NCBI RefSeq assembly: GCF_017377855.1
Contig: NZ_JAFREP010000038.1
Span: 32,431 to 96,430, forward strand
Length of the DNA: 64,000 bases
From: Acanthopleuribacter pedis
GTDB taxonomy: Bacteria > Acidobacteriota > Holophagae > Acanthopleuribacterales > Acanthopleuribacteraceae
Direction of reading: 5' to 3'
Translations under genes and position numbers: made by a program
The notes under the pieces: model-generated
Databases searched by the model: none
What the model was told of the DNA's origin: nothing
The model's input: the letters and a program-made list of their open reading frames with translations, nothing else
Shown: one piece after another, positions 42,645-51,400 of the stretch
Layout: every line of letters starts with the position of its first letter
Position numbering within the stretch: position 1 is the stretch's first letter

Positions 42645-45600
42645 CTAGCTCTGCTGGTGGGGTTCGGGATCGGGCAAGGCTTTGCGGTCCAGCTTGCCGC
42701 TGGGCGTGCGCGGTAGCGCGGGCAGACGCACAAACCAGCGCGGTACCATAAACTTGGGCAGGCGTTCGCCCATCCACGTGCGCCAAAGTTCAATCAGGTT
42801 CGGGTCCTTGAGGGCCGAGACCACGTAAGCGGCGATATGGGTGCGGCCGTTTTTGTCGTGGCGCCGCACCGCGCAGGCGGCAATGTCGGGATGTTCCCCG
42901 AGCGTTGCCTCGATTTCGTCGATTTCAACGCGGTAGCCTTCGATGTTGATTTGGTCGTCGAGGCGTCCGAGGAACCGCAGTCGGCCGCGCATGTCAAAGC
43001 GGGCCAGGTCACCGGTGCGGTACATGCGCGAACCCGGATTGCGGGCGAAGGGATCGGGTAAAAAACGGCTTGCGGTTAAGGTGGGTTGCTCCCAATAACC
43101 CCGCGCTAAAATCTCGCCGCCGAGGAAGAGCTCGCCCGGCACGCCGATGGGCGCGGGTTGCATGTATTCGTCGAGCACGTAAGTGCGCGCATCCACAATC
43201 GGGGTGCCGACGGGTGGCAGGACCGGCCACACGTTGGGGCTGCCTTTGAGGGTGAGCTCACAGGCCACGTGGGTTTCGGTGGGGCCGTATTGGTTGATCA
43301 AACGCGCGGCGGGGTGTTTTTCAAAGAAGCGGGTCAGCGCCGGGGTGACGTGGAGCGCCTCGCCCGCGCAGACAATTTCGCGCAAATCGGCGATGCAGCG
43401 TTCGCCGATATTAAAACATTCGGCTAGGTTTTGTAGGGTGGTGAACGGCACGAACAAGCGCTCGATTTTATGAGAACGCAAATGCTCGATCAGCGAACGC
43501 GGCTCGGTGCGGGTTTCCTCGTCAACGATCACCAGGGTACCCGCGGCCCCCCAGGTACTAAAAATTTCTTGGAACGACACGTCAAAGGAAAGCGAGGCGA
43601 ATTGGAGCGTGCGTGGTTTTGACAGGGAATGAGCGATTTGGTGGCGGATCAAATTGGAAAGGGCGTCGTGGGTCATGGTGACGCCTTTGGGCTGGCCGCT
43701 TATGCCCGAGGTGAACATGATGTAGGCCGCGTAGCTGGGATGGATCAGGGTTTCCAGGGGGATCGGGTCACCCTGTTCCTGAAGCTCGTGCTCGCTGTTG
43801 AGCGATAGCGTAATGGCTTCCGGCATGAGGAGTTGTGGCTGGTAATCGTGGTTGGTGATGATCACTGCCGGACGCGTCATTTCCAACATGCGCATCAGGC
43901 GCGGGCGCGGCCATTCGGGATCGAGCGGCACATATGCGGCACCGGCTTTGAGTGTGGCGAGCAAGGTGACCATTTGAAAGGCGTCGCGTTTGAGGCAAAG
44001 GGCGACCGGGCGTTCTTGGTCCGCGCCGAAATCCTGGAGTCGGCGGGCCAGCGCGTTGGACAGCTCTTGCAGGCGTGCGTAATTAAGCACGTTTGCGCCG
44101 TCTTGGATCGCGGCCACGTGGGGGCGTTCCGCCGCGGTGCGCGCGACCATGTCGGTTACCCGAACACCGGCGGCTTCGCGGGTCGCCAGCCATTCAGGCA
44201 CCGGTGAGGCAACGGCCTGCCAGCCGTGAAGGAGCAGCCGTTTCTCCGGCAGCCCGAGCAGCGGGATTTGGGAGATGGGTAGGTCGGGATGCTTGGCGAC
44301 GGACTCCAGCAGCAGGATCAGCCGTTCCGCGAAGCGAGCCACGGTGACCGCCTCAAAAAGGTCCTTGCTGTACATCATCGCGAAATGCAAGCTGACGCTG
44401 TCTTGGCTGACCTCAAGGCCCAAATCGTGGCGCGACACAATGGTTTTTTGGTATTCCGGCACCACGGTCAACCCGAAAATATCGGGCATGGGGTAGAGCT
44501 TGCGGTAGCGGAAAAAGACTTGGAAGAACGGGGCGATGTGATCGGCGGAGGGGCAACCCAGCGCTTCTTCAAGCCAACAGAGCGGCAGACGGTCGTGCTG
44601 GGCGATCTCATTCATCGTGGTTTGGATCTGGTCGAGCACTTCCGAGAAACGCGGGTTGTGACGCAAATCGCATGGGAACGGGAATTGGTTGTTGTAGGGA
44701 CCGATTAACCCGTGGTTCATGGGGTGGTCAAAGCCGGATTCAAGGCCGATGAGCAGGCGTGGTTCGGTGCGGTGGCGCTTGAGCAACACGGCGAAGGCGG
44801 CGAGCAGGAAGGCGTCGACGGTGCCGCCGCCGGCTTCGCAACGGGCCTTGATGCGGGTGAGCAGTTCGCGCCCGCCGTTGAACCGGTGGAAACCCGCCTG
44901 ATGGGTGGGGTCTTTGCCGCGCTGACGGTCGACAGGCAGGCTGATCACGCGGGGGAACCCGTCGAGCCGCTTGCGCCAAAAGTCGAGATCCGCGCGCAAG
45001 GCGGGCGAGCGTTCATACGCGGTTTGCGCCTGCATGTATGCCGCGGCTTGGATCAGCGGTTTCGGGCTGGGTCCTTTTTCGCGGTTGTTGCTCATCTCGT
45101 TGCGCAGGGCGGCAAAGAAGTCGTAGACCAATTGGGTTTGGCTGGGCCGGTCAACGGCGATGCGGTGCGCGGTCAGGGCGGCCATCCACTGGTGGTTGTC
45201 AAGGCGCAGCAGCATGGCGCGGAACGGTAAATCATGGGTCGGATCGTACCCTTGGCGGAACCAGGAGCGGAACTCCTCGCGGGTTTCGCGTTTGCGGGTG
45301 GACGGCGGCGAGGCGCGCAAGTCTTGGAAATGAATGGAAACAGCGCTCTGTTTGAAGGGATCCGCGACCGGGCCTTTGTCGGTGTTGGGAAACAGGGTGC
45401 GCAAAATGTCGTGTTGTTCGAGCAAGCGTTTGACCGCGATGCGGAAGGCATTGACGTCGAGTGCGCCGTGGATTTGGAACACAAGCGGGGTGAAGGGTTG
45501 ATCGAAACGGCGCCCTTCCATGGCGCGATGCCACCAAACCCGTTGTTGGCGGGTGAGCCCGGTGCTTTTTTGCGGCGGCGGTTCGGCGTAAGCTTGCAAG

Positions 45601-45797
45601 GGCACGCGCACGCCGGGGAAACAACCGGGCATGGCACGGGCCAAACCAATCAGATCCGCGCCGCGTTCGGCGATTTCTTGCGCGGTTCCGTCGTCCAGGC
45701 GTTTTCCGGGATCGCCGATTTGGAGGCGTCCGTCGCACACCGACAACGTTACGCCGAGCTCGCGACACCGTTCCAGTAGTGACATCAGCTCGCGCAT
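42645..45797 (-). CDS. NRPS protein: TubC docking, condensation, adenylation; no carrier domain
   Basis: A 1050-residue protein; ATG 45795-45797 has AAGGGG upstream. Residues 1-60 resemble the TubC N-terminal docking domain (LLERCRELGVTLSVCDGRLQIG). The condensation domain (~75-500) has HRIAVDR at 211-217 where HHxxxDG is expected, so the catalytic second His is Arg. The adenylation domain (~540-1045) has FTSGISGQPKGV (A3), FDVSFQEIF (A4), NQYGPTE (A5), YRTGDLAR (A7) and PRTPSGKLDRKAL with the A10 Lys. The protein ends directly after A10 with no phosphopantetheine site or thioesterase. It probably activates an amino acid for a carrier encoded elsewhere, with docking to a partner. Confidence 0.88.
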   Translation of the reverse strand: MRELMSLLERCRELGVTLSVCDGRLQIGDPGKRLDDGTAQEIAERGADLIGLARAMPGCFPGVRVPLQAYAEPPPQKSTGLTRQQRVWWHRAMEGRRFDQPFTPLVFQIHGALDVNAFRIAVKRLLEQHDILRTLFPNTDKGPVADPFKQSAVSIHFQDLRASPPSTRKRETREEFRSWFRQGYDPTHDLPFRAMLLRLDNHQWMAALTAHRIAVDRPSQTQLVYDFFAALRNEMSNNREKGPSPKPLIQAAAYMQAQTAYERSPALRADLDFWRKRLDGFPRVISLPVDRQRGKDPTHQAGFHRFNGGRELLTRIKARCEAGGGTVDAFLLAAFAVLLKRHRTEPRLLIGLESGFDHPMNHGLIGPYNNQFPFPCDLRHNPRFSEVLDQIQTTMNEIAQHDRLPLCWLEEALGCPSADHIAPFFQVFFRYRKLYPMPDIFGLTVVPEYQKTIVSRHDLGLEVSQDSVSLHFAMMYSKDLFEAVTVARFAERLILLLESVAKHPDLPISQIPLLGLPEKRLLLHGWQAVASPVPEWLATREAAGVRVTDMVARTAAERPHVAAIQDGANVLNYARLQELSNALARRLQDFGADQERPVALCLKRDAFQMVTLLATLKAGAAYVPLDPEWPRPRLMRMLEMTRPAVIITNHDYQPQLLMPEAITLSLNSEHELQEQGDPIPLETLIHPSYAAYIMFTSGISGQPKGVTMTHDALSNLIRHQIAHSLSKPRTLQFASLSFDVSFQEIFSTWGAAGTLVIVDEETRTEPRSLIEHLRSHKIERLFVPFTTLQNLAECFNIGERCIADLREIVCAGEALHVTPALTRFFEKHPAARLINQYGPTETHVACELTLKGSPNVWPVLPPVGTPIVDARTYVLDEYMQPAPIGVPGELFLGGEILARGYWEQPTLTASRFLPDPFARNPGSRMYRTGDLARFDMRGRLRFLGRLDDQINIEGYRVEIDEIEATLGEHPDIAACAVRRHDKNGRTHIAAYVVSALKDPNLIELWRTWMGERLPKFMVPRWFVRLPALPRTPSGKLDRKALPDPEPHQQS

Positions 45798-46202
45798 GCT
45801 ACCCCTTCGTTTCACGAAAACGTGGACAGATTAAAAATAGATCCGGCGCGTGATCCGGCAACCACAAAGCACAGCCCATGCTTGCTGATGGGGCCGAACG
45901 AGACGGTGGGCCGCTTCAGCGAAGGCTGAACCCATGGTGGATAACGGGATTCACGTCGAGGGAATTGGCTCTATTTTAGAGCAAGTCTCAGAAAACGCAA
46001 TCACGGACGACAACTCATGCCTATTTCGGAAAAATTGGGCGGGTACGCTTTGAACGCGTCGGCTTTTCTTTTGGTTATCTACCGGGAAGTTAATGAGATA
46101 GAAGCTGTCGCCCAATCATTCCAAGCGCGGGTTTCTATTGGACGCGAACCGCGTTGCAACTTCTCCCTCGCACAAGGCAAATCGCCTGGCTTCTCACGTT
46201 CT
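45798..46202. other. Intergenic region upstream of the NRPS gene
   Basis: About 400 bases between the sigma-54 activator stop and the NRPS start. No gene supported. A palindrome GCTCTA-ttt-TAGAGC at 45968-45982 could be an operator. I looked for a -24/-12 (TGGC-N-GC type) site on the minus strand and saw none that is convincing. Confidence 0.4.
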
Positions 46203-47753
46203 TCACACATCCTTGATTGCGTACTTCTTCATGCGCGCCAGCAGCGTGGTGCGTTTCATGCCAAGGATGCGGGCGGCCTGGCTTTGGTTGCCGCTCACCG
46301 CTTTGAGGACGTAGCGAATGTAATCGCTCTCCACTTCCTGAAGGGTTTTGAAGGCTTTTTCGTCGGGGGTTTCGTCGGTGTTTGTCGCGACCGGCTCCTG
46401 TTCGGGATCGAACCACGTCGGATCGTAATTGAGGCGATCATCCGGTGAGAGCACCATCATGCGATACAGGAAGTTCTTTAATTCACGGATGTTGCCTTTC
46501 CATTCGCGGTTGATCAGCATGTCCATCACCTGTTTGGGGATCAGGTGGATCGATTTGTGGAGCTTGCGGTTAAACTCTTCAATGAAGTGGTTCACCAACA
46601 GCGGGATGTCCTCACGGCGTTCACGCAACGGCGGCAAATGGATGGGGAACACGCTGAGGCGGTAAAACAAGTCTTCGCGGAAGGACCCTTTCGCTACCTC
46701 CGCCTTGAGGTCGCGGTGGGTGGCGGCGATGATGCGCACGTCGGTCGCGCGGTCCGTGGTGTCGCCGACGCGGCGGAAGGTGCCGGTTTCCAGCAAACGC
46801 AACAGGCGGACCTGCATCGCGGGGGAGGCTTCCCCCAATTCGTCGAGGAACACGGTGCCGCCGTTGGCGATTTCAAACAAACCGATTTTGTCGGTGGTGG
46901 CGCCGGAGAAGGAGCCCTTGCGGTGTCCAAACAACTCGCTTTCCAAGAGGGTATCGGGCAACGCGCCGGTGTTTTGTGCCACGAACCGTTTGTTTTTACG
47001 GGAGCCCTGGTAGTGAATCGCGTGGGCCACCAGCTCTTTACCCGTACCGGATTCGCCCTGAACCAGCACGGTGATCGGGTTGTCGAGTACCTTCTCAATC
47101 GCGTGGCGGATGCGTTGCATGCCGCGGCTTTGGTACACAATCATGTCGAAGCGGTCGGCCTCGTCGAGCGGTTCTTTTAAAAACAAATAGTCCTGTTTCA
47201 GCTTGAGGTGGAGCTGGGCGTTTTCCACCGCGACCGCGGCTTGGGCGGCAAAGGCTTCGACAAAAGCGCAATCGACCTCGTTCAGACCGTGGGCTAATTC
47301 GTCGGAATCCACATACATCACGCCAATTACTTTCTCCCGCGAGATCAAGGGCACGGCGAGAATCGCTTTGAGGCCGAGGTTGACCACGCTGTGGTTGTTG
47401 GCGACCTGTGAGGTGGGCACATCCTCAACCACGATCAGGCGTCGTTCTTTCACCGCTTGTTGCGCCAAGCCGCGGCTGATGTGGAACTCCGGGGATTCTT
47501 CCATGTTGACCGCGCGTTTCATGGCGAGTGACCCGTTTTTTTCGACCAACATCAATAGGCCGCGGCAGGTGCCGGTCATGTCGATCATGTGGTCCAGGAT
47601 CAGTTTCAGGACCGCGTCGAGGTCCAACGAGGAAATTTGCCGGGAAATTTCGAGGAGTTTTTCCCAGGCCAAGTTTTTGCGTCCAATCGCTTCCATGCTT
47701 TTTTGACGGGCTTGGCCGAGTGAATTAAGAAATCGGGTTTTTGAATCGCTCAC
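46203..47753 (-). CDS. GAF-AAA+-Fis sigma-54-dependent activator
   Basis: A 516-residue bacterial enhancer-binding protein. A GAF sensor occupies ~30-180 (LLMLVEKNGSLAMKRAVN; AVPLISREKVIGVMYVDS). The AAA+ domain has Walker A GESGTGKE (233-240), Walker B VFLDEL (301-306) and the arginine-rich REDLFYRLSVFPI. The sigma-54-contact loop reads GSFSGA (280-285) instead of GAFTGA. The C-terminus is a Fis-type helix-turn-helix (NQSQAARILGMKRTTLLARMKKY). It remodels sigma-54 RNA polymerase in response to a small ligand or redox cue read by GAF. It may control the adjacent NRPS gene. Confidence 0.93.
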   Translation of the reverse strand: MSDSKTRFLNSLGQARQKSMEAIGRKNLAWEKLLEISRQISSLDLDAVLKLILDHMIDMTGTCRGLLMLVEKNGSLAMKRAVNMEESPEFHISRGLAQQAVKERRLIVVEDVPTSQVANNHSVVNLGLKAILAVPLISREKVIGVMYVDSDELAHGLNEVDCAFVEAFAAQAAVAVENAQLHLKLKQDYLFLKEPLDEADRFDMIVYQSRGMQRIRHAIEKVLDNPITVLVQGESGTGKELVAHAIHYQGSRKNKRFVAQNTGALPDTLLESELFGHRKGSFSGATTDKIGLFEIANGGTVFLDELGEASPAMQVRLLRLLETGTFRRVGDTTDRATDVRIIAATHRDLKAEVAKGSFREDLFYRLSVFPIHLPPLRERREDIPLLVNHFIEEFNRKLHKSIHLIPKQVMDMLINREWKGNIRELKNFLYRMMVLSPDDRLNYDPTWFDPEQEPVATNTDETPDEKAFKTLQEVESDYIRYVLKAVSGNQSQAARILGMKRTTLLARMKKYAIKDV

Positions 47754-47945
47754 GGAAATCTCCTGGGTTAGTGGTTTGGGGGGGCGAGGGTGCGGAACGC
47801 CGAACGTCGATCACCCGTATTTTAGCTTGAATGGCGCCTTAATTGAACGAGGGTGTTCGTCGCGCGGGTCGATGGATTTACGCGCCATGGGATTTTATTG
47901 GGGCGGTTGGCGAATAAAGGGATGTCTGCAAGTAAGTTAGGCTTC

Positions 47946-48018
47946 GAGGATGCGGCGGGGGCTGGGGCTCTTGTCGGCAGATACCCGTCCACTGATGATG
48001 CCGTAACTTCGGTGAGCG
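47946..48018 (+). repeat. ~100-bp dispersed repeat, copy 1 (partial)
   Basis: Begins GAGGATGCGGCGGGGGC and ends GCCGTAACTTCGGTGAGCG; matches copy 2 (48052-48127) at its both ends with a more variable centre. Lacks the TTCTCAGGATGGGC leader found in copy 2. Confidence 0.7.
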
Positions 48019-48027
48019 CTGAACAGG

Positions 48028-48127
48028 TTCTCAGGATGGGCAGGATGATTAGAGGATGCGGGGGGGGGCTTTGGAGCCCTCGGCTGCAGATCCCCGTCCG
48101 CGGATGATGCCCTAACTTCGGTGAGCG
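48028..48127 (+). repeat. ~100-bp dispersed repeat, copy 2
   Basis: Starts TTCTCAGGATGGGCAGGAT, contains TTAGAGGATGCGG and CCGCGGATGATGCC, ends ACTTCGGTGAGCG. The reverse complement of 62663-62756 matches it along its length; it also shares its leader with 62468-62486. Confidence 0.75.
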
Positions 48128-48322
48128 TCAAAAACTTCGCAAGAGCAAATACACGACCTTTGTAGGTCGTGGGTAACTTATTAATCGCAATCGACACCAA
48201 AGCAAAACGAAGTTCAGGCAAGACAGTCGCGAAAAGGAGCAAAGCTCTTAAATGAGGGTGGTCATAAGTTGAAGCATTTATTGGGTTGTGTGGTGGTTGG
48301 TGAACTCGAAAATATTCGGTTA

Positions 48323-48420
48323 ACCGGAGCAACGGATCTATCCGCATGCGCGATCCCAGCAGCCCAACATTTGTTGGGCGGGCAAAGGGAAAACGGCGCC
48401 TCGCCATCCCCAACCTATCC
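48323..48420 (-). repeat. ~100-bp dispersed repeat, copy 3 (inverted)
   Basis: The reverse complement contains GGATGGCGAGGCGCCGTTTTCC and GCGCATGCGGATAGATCCG, matching 62494-62557 closely, with an extra internal palindrome (CCCAACAAATGTTGGG). Its end overlaps the stop codon of the receptor-kinase gene (48415). Confidence 0.75.
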
Positions 48421-51400
48421 TGATTCGAGGTTGAGCCGCTCCATAAAACCCATCACTTCTTCCACCTCGAACTCGCGTGCGTAGGTTTCCCAATGATCCT
48501 CGGACAAGTCGACAGTGACCTTTTCCAGATCATCAATGCACTCGCACATCGCCAGATGGGCCTCGTGTAGGTTGCGGGCCGCGTGTAATTCTTTGGCACG
48601 CAGGAAATGCGCGCGCCATTGGCCCGTTTGGTCTCGGACCGCCGCGGGCCAGTCACTCTCGGGCGTTGGGGCCGGCGACGCGGGTGGGGTGACCGCCGGC
48701 GGTGCGACGGCCTTGGGGGGTTGGGCGGCGAGCCCGGTGGTCGGGGCGATGTTGATGAGGGTTTGGTCAAAGGCGCCGCCGCGACTCTGCTCTTGGAAGT
48801 CCGCGAGCGCCTCATACAGGGATTGGGCGTCGCTAAAACGTTGGTCCGGTGAAAAGGCCAGACTTTTCATGATGATTTGGGCCAGGGGTTGCGGGAGCTC
48901 TGGGACCGTATCCGTTAGGGCGAGCACCGCGCCTTTGCGAATGTTGCCGATCAAACTGATTTCATGAGAGCCGGAGTAGGGCAGGCGACCGGCCACGGTT
49001 TCGTACATCAACACCCCGAACGAATAAATGTCCGAGCGGAAGTCGCCGCGGCGGTGGATGATCTGTTCGGGGGCCAGGTAGGCGAGGGTGCCGATCAGCC
49101 CGCCGCCGCGGGTTAGGGTTTTGGTGCCGCGGTGACGTGACAAGCCGAAATCCATCAACTTAATTTGGTCCGATTTGAGGCGACCGCTGACCAGGGACGC
49201 GATTTCGCGGGAACTGGTGCGCCAAGCCGGACTTTGGAACATGGTTTCGTGAATGATGAAAATGTTTTCGGCTTTGAGATCGCGGTGCTGAATGCCTTGC
49301 TGGTGAATGTAGTCGAGGGCTTTGGCGATGGCGGTGAAAATGTCCAGGGACGTGCGCCAGTTGATTTGCTTTTGCTCGGCCACGATGCGCTTGAGCGTGA
49401 CGCCTTGCAGGAGTTCCATGGCGATAAAGCCGCGACCGTCGAATTCACCGGTTTCAAAAACGGGCACGATGTTGGGATGCTGCAGCGATTTGAGGATGGC
49501 AGCCTCGCGTTGGAAGCGTTTGCGAACCTCGCGATCCGAGGTCAATTCAGCCGGGAAGGTTTTGAGCGCGACAATGCGGCCGCGCACCACGTCACGGGCG
49601 CGGTAGACCACGCCCATGCCGCCTTCGCCGACGATGCCCAGTATTTTGTAGGGACCGATGAAATGGGCGCGGTACCAGGCGGGCAGGCCACATTCGACGA
49701 GGGCGGCACCGGCGATCAAGGCGCTGTACAGCGCGACCGCGGCCAGTTGGACCGGGGCCGTGTAGGCCGTGGTTGCCAGGGCGATCAACCCATAGAGGGG
49801 AAAGACGGCCATGATGAGCGCCCGGAAGGGGTAGGAGAGCGGTGTGGCTTTTCGGCGTACCAAGAACCGGTTGGTTAGGCCGATGCAAGTGAAAAACAAC
49901 AGCAGCTTGAGCGCTTCCAACCAGAGCCGTGCGAAACGGGGGCTCAGTTGGATGCGGTACATCAGGGTGTGAAGGCCGTCGACAATGGGTGGGTGGGCCT
50001 GCAGGGTGATGTGTTGGCCCGGCATCACCTCGGCAACGCTTTGGTGGAGCCGGCCGTTAAAGCGAACTTCCAAGCGGTGTGGGCCCTCGTGGGGGGTGGC
50101 GAGGTGGTGCCGTCGATCCAGGCTGTGTCCCCAGCCGTGATGGTTGACCGCCTCGACGGCGCGGGTTCCAACCAGGTCGACCCGGCCATTGGGGTGTTCT
50201 CGGTACAAACGGATGTCGGCACCCATCGCGGCGCGGTTTTGGGGCGGGCCGATCAAGGTGATGGTGATGGCGCGGTCCCCCTGTATTTGGTTTTCATAAA
50301 AGGTGAGCCTGCTGTTTTCCAGGCCGATCAAGTCCAGGTCGCCGTCGTGGTCTAAATCCACGCCGGGGAAAAAGGCGTCGGGGGGGCGGACGAGCATTTG
50401 GTCGGCCACATTGACCCAGTCGCCGCGTTGGGTGCGGGTCAGCAGATAATGGGCGCCGGTGCTGTGCAGGGCCAGGGAAATTTCAGGAAAACCATTGTGG
50501 TTGAGGTCGCCCAGGTTCACGATTTGACCAAAAGAGTCCGGCTTGAGTGGGATGTTCGGGAACCGTTCTTCGGCTTTGGTAAAGAAGCCGCGGCTGTCGT
50601 TTTGCCACGCTTCCAGGCGATCACGAACGCTGAGGATGTCTAAATCGCCGTCCACATCAAAGTCTACGAGCAGGAAGGAACCGTATCCGTAGCCGGTCGA
50701 GCCTTCCATGCCGATGCTGTCGGCAAAAGGGGTGAAGGTGAAGTGCCCGTCGTTGCGGTAGGCAATGGTGGTTTCACGCGAGAAACCCTGGTCGAGGGCG
50801 TCCAAATCACCGTCGCCGTCCAGATCGCCCCAAACCAAAAAGGCTGAGGTGGCGGGTAAGGTATCGGCCGGCAGCGGCACCATCCGTCCGTTGCGGTTTT
50901 CAACCAGTCGGTGGTTGGCCGAGGTATTGATGGGTTGGATCTGGTACAAATCAAGGTCGCCGTCCCCGTCGAGATCCAGCACCTTGTTGATGTCGGGAAG
51001 GGCGCTTCGTTCGGTGGCGGCGATGTCGTTTTGGAGCACCTTGTAGCCGAGATTGCCGGAAGCCAGCAGTGGGTTGGTGTCGGGTAAGTTGGTGATGACG
51101 AGCCATTCCGGCAGGTTTCCGTCGAATAAAAACGCGGGCAGGCCGTGGGTTACCGCGCCCTGCCCATTCAGGTGCCACAGCTTTTCCGGGGAACCGTACA
51201 AGCCAAGCCCGTCATTGGGGTAAGCCATGAGGGATTGGTCGTCGGCGATGACCAGATCAAGGCGCTCATCGCCGTTGGCATCAACCATGTTCAGATGGTT
51301 TTTAGAGGGATAAAAGGGTATGGCTTGCGGGGTTTGGATCGCGCGTAATTTGGGCGGACCCGCATCGGTGTTTTTGTAGATTTTCCCGTCACCCAGAATC

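Larger units (their letters stand above)
47754..48414. other. Repeat-rich intergenic region
   Basis: About 660 bases. It holds three copies of a ~100-bp repeat (47946-48018, 48028-48127 and, inverted, 48323-48420) and a hairpin CACGACCT-ttgt-AGGTCGTG at 48152-48171. A minus-strand open frame of 158 codons runs across it but is made largely of the repeat copies, so I do not call a gene. Confidence 0.55.

Noticed and set aside
45968..45982. Sigma-54 -24/-12 promoter before the NRPS gene
   Set aside because: TGGCTC is present but no GC at the right spacing; the site is better described as a small palindrome.
47937..48413. 158-codon minus-strand open frame between the sigma-54 activator and the receptor kinase
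   Set aside because: Its length is built from three copies of the dispersed repeat; no ribosome-binding site or recognisable domain.
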